Position numbers and translations under genes: made by a program. Source: Rhizobium terrae (GTDB taxonomy: Bacteria > Pseudomonadota > Alphaproteobacteria > Rhizobiales > Rhizobiaceae). From it: a DNA stretch of 64,000 bases. Below the pieces are notes generated by a model. It saw only the letters and a program-made list of their open reading frames with translations, was not told the DNA's origin and did no database searches. Location of the stretch: contig NZ_QJKM01000005.1 in the NCBI RefSeq assembly GCF_003425685.1, positions 62,001 through 126,000 on the forward strand, read 5' to 3'. Positions 18,285 to 27,566 of this stretch are shown here, in pieces (position 1 is the first letter of the stretch; each line of letters opens with the position of its first letter).

Positions 18285-19523
18285 ATGGCTCTGGAAAAAG
18301 GCGGCCTGTGGCGCAACTGGGTCGGCAATCAATATTGCGTCTCGCAATTCAAGGCATCGCCGGAAACGGAAGCCGAAGTGGCGGAACTTGTTCACGAAGC
18401 CGACAGGCACGATTTGGCAGTCCGTGTTTCGGGATCGGGACATTCCTTCACACCCGTCGTCGGCACCAACGGACTGTTGCTGTCGCTTGAAAATCTGCGC
18501 GGCGTGCAGAACATAGATCTTGACCGGAAACAGATTACGGTGGCAGGCGGGACGCGCATCAACGAAGTCGGCAGGACGCTGAAAGAACACGGTCTTTCAC
18601 TGATCAACCAGGGCGACATCGACAGCCAGGCCGTCGCCGGCGCGTTTACGACCGGAACCCACGGAACCGGGATCAAGCTCGGAAACCTGGCCTCGTCGAT
18701 TGCCGGCATGCGTATCGTCACTGCGACCGGGGATGTCCTCGATATCGACGGCCGCGACAGGGACAGGCTGCATGCAGCCCAGGTCTCGGTGGGAACGCTC
18801 GGCATCATCTCCTCGCTGACGCTCAACGTGATGGACGCCTATAATCTGCACGAGCGTCTCTGGCGGGACGATTTCGAGACCTGCATGGAGCGTCACGACG
18901 AACTGGCTTCCAGGCACCGCCATTTCGGCTTCTTCTGGTGCCCGACGCCGGAAAGCCGCCATCTGTACTGCCTTGCCGACACGTCCGCGGTATCGAGCAC
19001 GAACAAGCTGGCCGACGTCTGCGAGATGAAGGTGATGGACATCACCGACGCCGCTCCGATGGAGAGCGAATTCGAAAAGATCGCCTACAGTTCCGAGGTC
19101 TATCCGATCGAATACGTTCCGAATTTCGTCGAACTTGAATATGCGGTTCCGCTCGAACATGGCAAGGCCGCGGTGAGGGCTGTCCGGGATCTGATGCTGA
19201 ACAAGCATACCAACTGCATCTATCCGATCGAATACCGCTTTACCGCCGGCGATCCAGCATGGATGAGCCCCTTTCACCACCAGGACAGCATCACGCTATC
19301 GGTGTCAGGTGGTCCGGGTATCGACTACTGGCCCTTCCTGAAGGACGTCGATCAAATTCTACGGGGATACAATTCTCGTCCGCATTGGGGAAAGATGCAT
19401 TTCCTCGACACGGACGACGTCACAAAGCTCTATCCTCGCGCCAAGGAGTTTCGCGCGCTGAGACGGGATCTGGATCCTAAGGGCCGGTTCCTGAACGATC
19501 ACTTGAAGATGTTGTTTGGATAA
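18285..19523 (+). CDS. FAD-linked aldonolactone oxidase (D-arabinono-1,4-lactone oxidase family)
   Basis: 412-residue VAO-family flavoprotein. The N-terminal FAD domain has VRVSGSGHSFTPVVGTNG near residue 45 (the His is the usual site of flavin attachment) and GDIDSQAVAGAFTTGTHGTG near 107. The C-terminal ALO domain carries YNSRPHWGKMHFL near 365 and ends with LDPKGRFLNDHLKMLFG. These enzymes oxidise aldono-1,4-lactones such as L-gulono- or D-arabinono-lactone with oxygen. The SDR gene just upstream could supply or use the same sugar acid. No transporter remains intact beside it: an MFS remnant follows. Confidence 0.88.
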   Translation: MALEKGGLWRNWVGNQYCVSQFKASPETEAEVAELVHEADRHDLAVRVSGSGHSFTPVVGTNGLLLSLENLRGVQNIDLDRKQITVAGGTRINEVGRTLKEHGLSLINQGDIDSQAVAGAFTTGTHGTGIKLGNLASSIAGMRIVTATGDVLDIDGRDRDRLHAAQVSVGTLGIISSLTLNVMDAYNLHERLWRDDFETCMERHDELASRHRHFGFFWCPTPESRHLYCLADTSAVSSTNKLADVCEMKVMDITDAAPMESEFEKIAYSSEVYPIEYVPNFVELEYAVPLEHGKAAVRAVRDLMLNKHTNCIYPIEYRFTAGDPAWMSPFHHQDSITLSVSGGPGIDYWPFLKDVDQILRGYNSRPHWGKMHFLDTDDVTKLYPRAKEFRALRRDLDPKGRFLNDHLKMLFG

Positions 19524-19534
19524 GCGTCAAACCA

Positions 19535-19834
19535 GTTCAGCCTTCGGCGATGTTCGGGGTCGGCGCGACCATGATGGCGGCAATCCCGACCATTCAGGTC
19601 CGATTGACCGGCCTCGCCCCGGAGTCCGCCACCTTGATGGGCGCGATGAACCTTGCTTCACTCAACGTTGCCAATGCACTCGGCGCATGGGCGGGCGGCA
19701 TCACGATCGGCGCGGGGCTCGGCCTTCTGTCTACCGTTTGGGCGGGTTTCATCCTGACGTCGGCAGGGCTGATCCTGTTCATCACGACAATGACCGCGGA
19801 GCCCGCCGACCGAGCCACAGGACGGTTCGGTTGA
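19535..19834 (+). pseudogene. MFS transporter C-terminal fragment
   Basis: About 95 codons matching only the last segments of an AraJ-type drug/sugar efflux protein: MFGVGATMMAAIPTIQ, then ESATLMGAMNLASLNVANALGAWAGGI, then two hydrophobic stretches. The motif near GAMNLASLNVANALG is characteristic of this MFS subgroup. The first nine or so membrane segments are missing, and the fragment starts within 30 bp of the preceding stop, which suggests a deletion. Confidence 0.75.
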
Positions 19835-19877
19835 GGTGGTATCCTGTCGATTGCCGATGGCAAATGGGACGCGCCGC

Positions 19878-20180
19878 TTATTCACGGTGATCAAGTCTTA
19901 GGTTGTCGCGGCAACAATCGAGGGTCGCTTGGAGCATGTCCACTCCGAATTTGAGACCTTCGACCTCGGCGTCAATTGGGAGGCCCTCAGAAACAGTGTT
20001 TTTGGCATCGAGGAGCAGCTCTTTTTCAAGATCGTCGAACCAGGCTAGGTCATCCTCTGAGTGCGTGGCCGCAAGTTTTTCGATTACCGTTTGTAGTGCC
20101 GGTGCAAGCATGGTTATTACGGCGCTCAAGTTCAGGACCGTGAACTCTCCCGATGCCGGGGTTACCATTCTATCGGTCAT
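19878..20180 (-). CDS. Hypothetical protein
   Basis: 100-residue soluble, acidic protein that I do not recognise. The ATG at 20180 follows GGAGAAAAGG closely, a strong ribosome site, so it is preferred to the upstream start at 20228. The sequence is rich in helix-formers (LAPALQTVIEKLAATHSEDDLAWFDDLEKELLLDAKN) with no membrane segment. It stands alone among remnants, facing left. Confidence 0.55.
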   Translation of the reverse strand: MTDRMVTPASGEFTVLNLSAVITMLAPALQTVIEKLAATHSEDDLAWFDDLEKELLLDAKNTVSEGLPIDAEVEGLKFGVDMLQATLDCCRDNLRLDHRE

Positions 20181-20452
20181 CCTTTTCTCCTTTTGCATAA
20201 GACGGAATGCGAGGGAGTGCTTTCGCAAGAGGCTGCCCGAGAGCGTGAGGCTTGCACTCAGCTCATGAAGTGTGAATCAGTCAATGAGGTCGAAAGATTG
20301 TGGTTCCGAAGCAGCGCGTATAGGTTTACGGACCACTGCAGCCACTCTGCCATCCGGAGAACTGGGTTTCATGGAGTGTCCGAGAAACTTGGACGCCGCG
20401 TGAAAAGGGGGCATCCGCTTCCACTTCAAGGGCAACCCCCGGCAGGCCGGCG

Positions 20453-20695
20453 ATGCAGACGAAGAAGGGTTATATCGGCGAACGCCTGGATGTCGAAACC
20501 GGCCTCATGTACCTCAACGCCAGATATTACGATCCTGCCTTCGGAAGATTCGTGCCGAGGGATGAAGGTCAAGACCTTATCAACGAGGGCTCCGTATTTG
20601 CGAAGGGGGCGACCTATGCCAGAATTCCGGTATTTGGCGCAGGACGCCTACCAGAATCGCTTATGCCTTCCACATTAGCCACATATGCAATCTGA
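20453..20695 (+). pseudogene. Rhs repeat-associated core fragment
   Basis: The segment KKGYIGERLDVETGLMYLNARYYDP, followed by FGRFVPRD, is the hallmark of the Rhs/YD-repeat core that precedes toxin tips. Only about 35 codons match. There are no YD repeats upstream, and the frame runs into unrelated sequence. It is therefore a scar of a former Rhs-type gene rather than a working toxin. Confidence 0.75.
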
Positions 20696-21196
20696 TCGGA
20701 AACAACCTGAGGCAGTCCGCTTCACGGTGGAGGTTCCGACGCGCAGGCCTTGAAGTTGATTTACGACTCTAGCCATTGATCGCCGTCAGGCTGACTCGGT
20801 TACCAGCCCTTTTGCGAGGTCAAAAGGAATTTGTTTGCCGAGAATCACGGCTTCCGGATCACGGTCGGACGATATGCGATGCACCGGTTGCTGGGTCAAG
20901 TTGAGTTCGGTGTCAGCGAGGCGGGTTGGCGGCGGCTCGGTGCAGAATGAACCGCAGTTTTCTCGTTCATTTCCCGATACGACCAGGCACTCCTGGCGAT
21001 CGTGGGAAGCGCGCGTGAACGAGACGCTCGGTTTGGTTGATCGCGGGTTCTCCGATCAATCAAGAGACCACCTTAACTCGTCATCTTCGACGCTTTTTAA
21101 ACATCACATCTTGATGTGATAAAAACGTTAACATGAAGCGCTATGCCGTCAACAGCTCGATGCTGAAGTCGGGAAGATCCCGCTAGGAGACGGTTC
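20696..21196. other. Intergenic region upstream of ABC operon
   Basis: About 500 bp with no supportable gene. The first part follows the Rhs scar. The last 100 bp are AT-richer and hold the palindrome at 21103-21120, then a GGAGACGG ribosome site before 21197. Confidence 0.5.
21103..21120. promoter_or_regulatory. Operator-like palindrome upstream of ABC operon
   Basis: ATCACATCTTGATGTGAT is a perfect inverted repeat of 8-bp arms with a 2-bp centre, inside an AT-rich stretch 77 bp before the binding-protein gene. It is probably the binding site of a dimeric regulator. No regulator gene is adjacent, so the protein is unknown. A terminator is unlikely because the stem is AT-rich. Confidence 0.5.
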
Positions 21197-22753
21197 ATGA
21201 AACAATCACTCATCGCCTTGGCCCTCGTTGTCGCGGGCCTCTTGCCTTTTGGCGCGAATGCGCAAACCGGCGATAGCCGCACAAGTCTCTCGGTCGCCGT
21301 CGCAGACATCCCGCCGACACTGGAACCGGCGCAGGAGCTTTCGAACGTAGGGACCCGCGTCACCTATTCAATGTTCGATACGCTGATCCGCCGCGATTTC
21401 CTGTCCTCGCCTGGCGGCGACGGCTCGAAGCTCGTGCCTTCATTGGCCGAAAGCTGGAAGCGTATCGACGACCGCACCCTTGAGGTCAAGCTGCGTCCGG
21501 ACGTCAAGTTCCACAACGGCGATGTCCTGACCGCCGCCGACGTGGTCTTCACCTTCTCGCCGGAGCGTCTCAGCGGCAAGAATGCCATCATGAAGCAGGG
21601 GCCCGGCTTTTTTGGCGGGCTCGAAAAAGTCGAGGCGGTCGATCCCCTGACCGTCCGCTTCGTCACGAAGGGCGTCGATCCGATCCTCGAACAGCGTCTG
21701 GCTTCCTGGGCCTCCTGGATCGTGAACAAAAAGGACTGGACGGCGAATGCCGGCGGCAAATTCCCTAAGTTCCCCGTCGGTACGGGTCCGTTCAAGCTCG
21801 CCGAATACAAGCCGAACGAGTCCATCAAGCTGGTCGCCTTCGACGACTATTTCGGCGGCAAGCCGACGGTCCAAGCCGTGACATTCCGCGTCGTGCCGGA
21901 ACAGGCCACCCGCATCGCCGGCCTCGTCAGTGGCGAGTTCGATATCATCGCCAATGTCGCGCCCGATCAGATCGCTCAGATCAACGCCTATCCGGATGTG
22001 GAGGCCCGCAGCGTCGTTCTCGCGAACGCCCACGTGCTTGTCTACAATACTGAAAATCCGGTGATCAAGGACAAGCGCATCCGCCAGGCGATGAACCTTG
22101 CCATTGACCGCAAGCTGCTTGTCGACGCGCTTTGGGACGGTAAGGCTGTCGTGCCGAAGAGCCACCAGTTTCCGGAATTCGGCACCCTCTACGACGACAA
22201 GCGCGCCGGCCTCGTCTACGATCCGGAAAAGGCCAAGCGGCTTTTGAAGGAAGCCGGCTACAAGGGCGAAGAAATCCATTACGCCACCCGGGCCAACTAC
22301 TACCTGAACGCCGTTCCCGCCGCACAGGCGATCATGGAAATGTGGAAGGCCGTCGGCATCAACGGCAAGCTCGACATCGTTGAAAACACCGACACTATTA
22401 CGGGCGACCTCAAGATGGTCCGCAACTGGTCGAACTCGATCCGTTATCCGGATCCGGCCGGTGGCCTCTGGAACCTCTGGGGTCCGTATAATGGCCCGCA
22501 GCAGAACAAAGAATGGACACCGGTCGGGTTCAACGCACTCGGCGAAGAACTGGACCGCACCTCCGAGACAACCAAGCGCCGCGACATCTTCCAGAAGATG
22601 CTCGATGCCTGGGAAGACGAGGCTCCCGGCACCATCCTGTACCAGCCGCTCGAAACCTATGGCGTCCGCAAGGCCGTCAAGTGGCAGCCCTATAACTTCT
22701 ACTACATGGACCTGCGCCCCTATAACCTTCAGATCGAGGCCAAGCGCTCGTGA
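21197..22753 (+). CDS. ABC transporter substrate-binding protein, family 5
   Basis: Periplasmic binding protein of 518 residues. It has a Sec signal peptide (MKQSLIALALVVAGLL, cleavage after about ANA, residue 22). The family-5 block LAESWKRIDDRTLEVKLRPDVKFHNGDVLTAADVVFTF lies near residues 84-121. It is the first gene of a six-gene operon (binding protein, two ATPases, phosphodiesterase, two permeases), and the GTGA overlap couples it to the first ATPase. The embedded phosphodiesterase suggests glycerophosphodiesters as a candidate substrate (inference). Confidence 0.93.
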   Translation: MKQSLIALALVVAGLLPFGANAQTGDSRTSLSVAVADIPPTLEPAQELSNVGTRVTYSMFDTLIRRDFLSSPGGDGSKLVPSLAESWKRIDDRTLEVKLRPDVKFHNGDVLTAADVVFTFSPERLSGKNAIMKQGPGFFGGLEKVEAVDPLTVRFVTKGVDPILEQRLASWASWIVNKKDWTANAGGKFPKFPVGTGPFKLAEYKPNESIKLVAFDDYFGGKPTVQAVTFRVVPEQATRIAGLVSGEFDIIANVAPDQIAQINAYPDVEARSVVLANAHVLVYNTENPVIKDKRIRQAMNLAIDRKLLVDALWDGKAVVPKSHQFPEFGTLYDDKRAGLVYDPEKAKRLLKEAGYKGEEIHYATRANYYLNAVPAAQAIMEMWKAVGINGKLDIVENTDTITGDLKMVRNWSNSIRYPDPAGGLWNLWGPYNGPQQNKEWTPVGFNALGEELDRTSETTKRRDIFQKMLDAWEDEAPGTILYQPLETYGVRKAVKWQPYNFYYMDLRPYNLQIEAKRS

Positions 22754-23790
22754 CGGTTATCGATGCCGAAATCCTTTCCGCCGGTTCAGGCCGGCGGAGA
22801 ACGTCTATTCCCCAGCGAGTTCAGCCGCTGGCGGAAGTCATCCTGGCCGTCGACGGTCTGACGGTCGGAACCGCTCGCGCGGACCTGGTGATCGATGTAT
22901 CGCTTGAGGTCCGGGCGGGCGAAACGCTCTGTCTCGTGGGCGAAAGCGGTTGCGGCAAGAGCTTGACCTGCCTTGCCGCCATGGGACTGACGTCCGAGCC
23001 GCTTGTCGTCAGGAACGGCCATATCTCCTTCCTCGGTCAGAGCCTTTCTGCACTCGGCGAAAACCAGCTTGCCGACATCCGCGGCCGCGACATGGCGATG
23101 ATCTTCCAGGACGCCATGGCCGCACTCAACCCTGTGCGCCGAGTCGGCATGCAGATCGCCGAAGTGCTCGTCGTGCATCGCGGCCTCAGCTGGAGAGAGG
23201 CGGAGCGACGCGCGATCGAGCTGATCGACTCCGTGGGCATCCCCGAACCCGAGGTACGGTCAAGGGCCTTCCCGCATCAGCTCTCGGGCGGCATGTGCCA
23301 ACGCATCATGATCGCCATGGCACTCGCCTGCCGGCCGAAGCTCCTGATCGCCGATGAGGCCACGACCGCGCTCGACGTAACGACCCAGGCGCAGATCCTC
23401 GGGCTGATGCGCGAACTTCAGGCCGAGACCGGAGCCGCGATGATCTTCGTCACTCATGATCTCGGCGTCGTTGCGGAAATCGCCGACCGGGTGGCGGTCA
23501 TGTATTCCGGTCGGGTGGTGGAAACTGCGACCGTCGACGAGCTTTTCGAACATCCGCTGCATCCCTACACGCGCGGCCTGATGGCTTGCCGCCTGCATGC
23601 GACGACGACAAGTCATGGCCGCATCGCCGCAATCGAGGGCACGGTTCCAAGCCCTTCACGCCGTCCGGCCGGCTGCAGTTTCCGGCCGCGCTGTTCCTTC
23701 GGAACGGACGCATGTCATTCCCCGCCCGTACTCTCGCGGGTTGTCGGCGATCATCGCGCCGCCTGTCATTTCGCCGGAGACTTCGCATGA
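22750..23790 (+). CDS. ABC transporter ATP-binding protein (DppD type)
   Basis: 346-residue ATPase with a GTG start that overlaps the previous stop. It has Walker A GESGCGKS near residue 65, signature LSGGMCQR near 178, and Walker [13 protein letters not shown] near 198 (Asp-Glu followed by Ala rather than Pro). The C-terminal oligopeptide/dipeptide transporter extension is present ([14 protein letters not shown], a likely iron-sulphur or zinc cysteine cluster). It works with the ATPase encoded next. Confidence 0.92.
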   Translation: MTVIDAEILSAGSGRRRTSIPQRVQPLAEVILAVDGLTVGTARADLVIDVSLEVRAGETLCLVGESGCGKSLTCLAAMGLTSEPLVVRNGHISFLGQSLSALGENQLADIRGRDMAMIFQDAMAALNPVRRVGMQIAEVLVVHRGLSWREAERRAIELIDSVGIPEPEVRSRAFPHQLSGGMCQRIMIAMALACRPKLLIADEATTALDVTTQAQILGLMRELQAETGAAMIFVTHDLGVVAEIADRVAVMYSGRVVETATVDELFEHPLHPYTRGLMACRLHATTTSHGRIAAIEGTVPSPSRRPAGCSFRPRCSFGTDACHSPPVLSRVVGDHRAACHFAGDFA

Positions 23791-24614
23791 GCGGCGAGGG
23801 CAGGCTGGTTCTTGAGGATATCGTCAAAGCCTATCGCTCCGGCGGCAGTCTTTTCGGCGGTAGGACCGTGGTGCGGGCGGTGGGCGGCGTCAACATCGTG
23901 TTGGAACCGGGCGAGACGCTTGGCATCGTCGGCGAAAGCGGCAGCGGCAAGTCGACGCTCGGACGCATCGCTGCCGGCATCGAGGCACCGACCTCCGGCA
24001 GGGTGACTTTCGACGGAAAGCCCTATGCGCGGATCGGTTCCGCTGCCTGGCGGCGGGAACGGCGCGGTGTACAGATGGTATTTCAGAACCCGTCCAAGGC
24101 GCTCGATCCGCGCATGACGATTGGTGGCCAGATCGACGAGGCCATGCAGGCGCATCGACTTTTCGATGCCGTGGGGCGCAAGGCGCGGTGCGAAGAAATG
24201 CTGGCTCTGGTCGGTCTTCCGGGCATGGGCGAACGCTACTCCCATCAGCTTTCGGGTGGACAGCAGCAGCGGGCCGTCATTGCCCGCGCGCTGGTTCTCG
24301 ACCCGAAGATCGTCGTTTGCGACGAGGCCGTGAGCGCGCTCGACGTCTCGGTCCAGGCACAGATCATCAACCTCCTGAACGATCTCAAGGCCCGCTTCGG
24401 GATGGGGTACCTGTTCATTTCGCACGATCTCGGCGTCGTCCGGCATATCAGCGACCGCATCGCCGTCATGCAGAAGGGCGTGGTCGTCGAGACCGGTCCG
24501 GCGGCCGAAATCTTCGCCAACCCGCAACATGAATATACGCGCTCGTTGCTGGCGGCGGTTCCGGCGGCAACACCCGCCGAGCGTCGCGCCCGCGAGCGCC
24601 GGCTCGCATCGTAA
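23787..24614 (+). CDS. ABC transporter ATP-binding protein (DppF type)
   Basis: 275-residue partner ATPase. The ATG at 23787 lies in an ATGA overlap with the previous gene; longer upstream frames are inside that gene. Motifs are GESGSGKST near residue 50, LSGGQQQR near 155, and IVVCDEAVSALDVSVQAQ near 172. It lacks a long C-terminal extension. It is followed after 15 bp by the phosphodiesterase gene. Confidence 0.92.
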   Translation: MSGEGRLVLEDIVKAYRSGGSLFGGRTVVRAVGGVNIVLEPGETLGIVGESGSGKSTLGRIAAGIEAPTSGRVTFDGKPYARIGSAAWRRERRGVQMVFQNPSKALDPRMTIGGQIDEAMQAHRLFDAVGRKARCEEMLALVGLPGMGERYSHQLSGGQQQRAVIARALVLDPKIVVCDEAVSALDVSVQAQIINLLNDLKARFGMGYLFISHDLGVVRHISDRIAVMQKGVVVETGPAAEIFANPQHEYTRSLLAAVPAATPAERRARERRLAS

Positions 24615-24629
24615 AGTCCAAGGAAGCCC

Positions 24630-25361
24630 ATGTCCCTACCTGCCATCATCGCCCATCGCGGCTATTCCACCCTTTACCGGGAAAACTCGCCCGCGGCCTG
24701 GATCGGCGCGATGGAAGCCAAATCCGATTATATCGAGGTAGACGTGCGGATCACCGGAGACGGCAAGATCGTCTGCTGCCACGACAAGGACCTGAGGCGG
24801 CTTGCCGGCCGTGAGGACGCGATCGCGGAGGTGACGAGCGAGGAGCTGGCTGGCATCGAGGCGCAGGGGTTCGCAGCCGCGCCGCCACTTGCGGTCTTGT
24901 TCGACATCGTGCCGGCGGATCAGCCCATTCTATTCGACGTCAAGGACGAGCGACCGGAATCGCTGGATATCCTGCTTGCCGCACTGGCGACTGAACCCGA
25001 CCGCGGTCTCACCCTCGGCCTGCATGCCTCCGGCTCCGTCCAATATATGCGCGATGGCGGCTGGACCCGGCCGATCCTCGGTCTCGTCAAGACATTCGAC
25101 GAGGAGGCCTTCTTCGAGGCGGGTGGTGACATTCTGCGCATTTGGGAATGGGATGCGGCGCCTGGCCGGGTCTTTTCGCATGTGGAACGCGGCCGGCCGG
25201 TCTGGATCACGACAGGCGAGGGTGCGACTGGCCGCGGCGTCGGCGATTTCGATGCCAAGGAATTGGTCCGCATGACGCGAGAAGGTGCAACCGGCTTCCT
25301 CGTCAACGATCCGGTGACGGCGCGTCAGGTGCTGGCGGAAGCCTGGGAGACGTCGCCATGA
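24630..25361 (+). CDS. Glycerophosphodiester phosphodiesterase family protein
   Basis: 243-residue GDPD/PI-PLC-like TIM barrel. The active-site pattern is present: IAHRGYSTLYRENSPAAW near residue 7 (His-Arg and Glu-Asn), the EVDVR segment near 36 (metal-binding Glu and Asp) and CCHDKDLRRL near 50 (second His). There is no signal peptide, so it acts in the cytoplasm, splitting imported glycerophosphodiesters into glycerol 3-phosphate and an alcohol such as ethanolamine or choline. It is embedded between the ATPase and permease genes of an importer and overlaps the next permease (ATGA), which ties its function to the transported substrate. Confidence 0.9.
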   Translation: MSLPAIIAHRGYSTLYRENSPAAWIGAMEAKSDYIEVDVRITGDGKIVCCHDKDLRRLAGREDAIAEVTSEELAGIEAQGFAAAPPLAVLFDIVPADQPILFDVKDERPESLDILLAALATEPDRGLTLGLHASGSVQYMRDGGWTRPILGLVKTFDEEAFFEAGGDILRIWEWDAAPGRVFSHVERGRPVWITTGEGATGRGVGDFDAKELVRMTREGATGFLVNDPVTARQVLAEAWETSP

Positions 25362-26296
25362 TGCGACTGCAATTCATCCTTGGGAAACTGCTGCGCGGGC
25401 TGCTGACGCTGCTGCTTGCGGTAACCTTCGTGTTCGTCGTGCTGCGCGTCTCGGGCGATCCGGTCTCGATGATGTTGCCGGACGATACGCCACCGGCGAT
25501 CGTCGCGGAATATCGTGTGTCTTTAGGCCTCGATAAATCGCTGCCGGAACAGTATGTCCGCTTCATATGGTCGGCCCTGCATGGCGATCTCGGCTATTCC
25601 TTCCGCAACGACCGCCCGGCGCTGACCGTCGTTCTGGAACGAGTGCCGATGACGCTGCTGCTCGGCCTTTCCGGCTTCGCCATCACCGTCGTCATTGGTC
25701 TTCTGACTGGCATCGCCGCCGCGCTGAAGCGCGGCACGAGCATAGATCACGCGGCGATGGCCTTTTCGATCTTCGGTCACAGCATGCCGAATTTCTTCCT
25801 CGCCATCCTGATGATCCTGCTCTTTTCCATGACCTGGCGCGTGCTGCCGAGTTCGGGCGGGGCGACGTGGTGGCATCTCATCCTGCCGGCGGTGACACTC
25901 GGCATCATCAATGCCGGCACGGTGGCGCGCTTCACCCGTTCCTCCATGCTCGAAGTGTTGCACCAGCCCTATATGCGCACCGCTCGTGCGAAAGGGCTTC
26001 GGCTGACGCGGAGGGTAATGTCGCATGCGATCCCCAACGCGGCGATCCCGGTTGTCACGGTTCTCGGCCTGCGTCTCGGCGGATTGATTGCCGGAGCGGT
26101 CGTTATCGAAACCGTCTTCGCCTGGCCGGGCATCGGCCTGATGCTGGTCAACGCCGTCAGCCAGCGCGACCTCCCTGTCGTGCAGACCATCGTTCTGCTC
26201 GTTGCGCTCACCATGGTCGTCACCAATTTCGTTGTCGACCTCACCTATGGCTGGCTCGACCCCCGCATCGAAAACCGCCAAAGCAAGGAGGGATGA
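25358..26296 (+). CDS. ABC transporter permease (DppB type)
   Basis: 312-residue permease that starts in an ATGA overlap with the phosphodiesterase gene. The N-terminal TFVFVVLRVSGDPVSMMLP block and the EAA loop PYMRTARAKGLRLTRRVMSHAIPN (near residue 200) are diagnostic of DppB. About six membrane segments are visible. It pairs with the DppC-type protein encoded next. Confidence 0.92.
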   Translation: MMRLQFILGKLLRGLLTLLLAVTFVFVVLRVSGDPVSMMLPDDTPPAIVAEYRVSLGLDKSLPEQYVRFIWSALHGDLGYSFRNDRPALTVVLERVPMTLLLGLSGFAITVVIGLLTGIAAALKRGTSIDHAAMAFSIFGHSMPNFFLAILMILLFSMTWRVLPSSGGATWWHLILPAVTLGIINAGTVARFTRSSMLEVLHQPYMRTARAKGLRLTRRVMSHAIPNAAIPVVTVLGLRLGGLIAGAVVIETVFAWPGIGLMLVNAVSQRDLPVVQTIVLLVALTMVVTNFVVDLTYGWLDPRIENRQSKEG

Positions 26297-27189
26297 TGGC
26301 CATCGAACAGTCCATTCCCGCTCCACGCTCGCGCTGGGTCAGCCTCAAAGGCGCCGGTCGGCCACGGTTTATCATCCTGCTCTGCATTGCCTGGTTGCTC
26401 CTCGTTCTGGCGGTGGCGATCGGCGCCGATTATCTGGCGCCTTTCGCCTATACCGAACAGAGCCTGCTCAACCGTCTCAAGCCGCCGGCTTTCATGGGCG
26501 GCAATCCAAAGTACCTGTTGGGCACTGACGGTCTCGGCCGCGACGTCTTGAGCCGATTGATCTATGCGACGCGCATGAGCGTCCTGATCGCCATCGTCGG
26601 CTCGATGATCGGTGCGACCGTCGGCACGTTGCTCGGCTTCCTGGCGGCGCATTTCCGTGGGCTCGTCGAAGACATCGTCATGGTCTTCGTGGATTTCCAG
26701 GCGAGCATGCCCTTCTTCATCATCGCGCTCGCGGTACTTGCCTTCTTCGGCAACAATTTCGAACTCTTTCTTGTGGTCGTCGGTCTGTACGGCTGGGAGG
26801 TCTATGCGCGGCTGACCCGCAGCCTCGTACTGCAGGCGAACGGACAGGGTTACGCGTTTGCAATCCGCACGCTCGGCGTTCACCCGATCCGCATCTATGC
26901 CCGGCATATCCTGCCGAACATTCTTTCGGTGCTGATCGTGCAGGTGACGCTGAATTTTCCGGAATTGATCCTGGTCGAAACCTCCCTCTCATTCCTCGGC
27001 CTCGGTATCCAGCCTCCGCAGACGAGCCTCGGCCTGATGTTGGGCGAAGGGCGGAACTATCTGGCGACCGCCTGGTGGACGGGCATTCCGGCCGGTATCG
27101 TTATCTTCCTAACGACGCTATCGATCAGCCTCGTCGGCGACTGGCTGCGCGACAGGCTCGATCCGACGCTGAAGGTTACCGAAGCGTAA
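26296..27189 (+). CDS. ABC transporter permease (DppC type)
   Basis: 297-residue permease, last gene of the operon. It has the block YLLGTDGLGRDVLSRLIYATRMSV near residue 74 and the EAA loop GYAFAIRTLGVHPIRIYARHILPN near 195. Two ATG codons (26293, 26296) are possible. The second is chosen because AGGAGGG ends at 26292, too close to the first. It overlaps the previous stop. Confidence 0.92.
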   Translation: MAIEQSIPAPRSRWVSLKGAGRPRFIILLCIAWLLLVLAVAIGADYLAPFAYTEQSLLNRLKPPAFMGGNPKYLLGTDGLGRDVLSRLIYATRMSVLIAIVGSMIGATVGTLLGFLAAHFRGLVEDIVMVFVDFQASMPFFIIALAVLAFFGNNFELFLVVVGLYGWEVYARLTRSLVLQANGQGYAFAIRTLGVHPIRIYARHILPNILSVLIVQVTLNFPELILVETSLSFLGLGIQPPQTSLGLMLGEGRNYLATAWWTGIPAGIVIFLTTLSISLVGDWLRDRLDPTLKVTEA

Positions 27190-27566
27190 ACGCAGGAAAA
27201 ACTGGAGTTGTTCGAATTCAGCGTCTGCGGGCAGCGCATATTCCGCCACCTATCCCAAGCCGGATGCAGGCTTGGAACCTGTGCCCGAAACCACCATGCC
27301 CAATCGGACGTTCGTACCACTGCATATGAGCGGGCCTTTGTGCCAGCGGCATCAAGGCGCCGCGAGGGACAACGTGCCCTCCAAATAACCATTACTCTTT
27401 CGATGGTGACCTCTAATCGCACTCGGTGCAAAGCCGAATCGTCGCCGAAAGCGAGTTCGGCAAAGTGTGCTTGGAATTCTGATCCAATGCCGAAAGTTGC
27501 TCAATGCCTGCTATCCATCCGCGGCTGAAGCGGAAAGACGCCGACACTCGATGCCCCTCTCAACCG
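27190..27566. other. Intergenic region, no gene seen
   Basis: 377 bp between the end of the ABC operon and the convergent VOC gene. Several short frames exist but none has family resemblance or a ribosome site. I see no clear terminator hairpin. It may be decayed sequence. Confidence 0.45.

Noticed and set aside
27190..27566. Suspected insertion sequence remnant
   Set aside because: No terminal repeats, no transposase motif and no target duplication could be seen.
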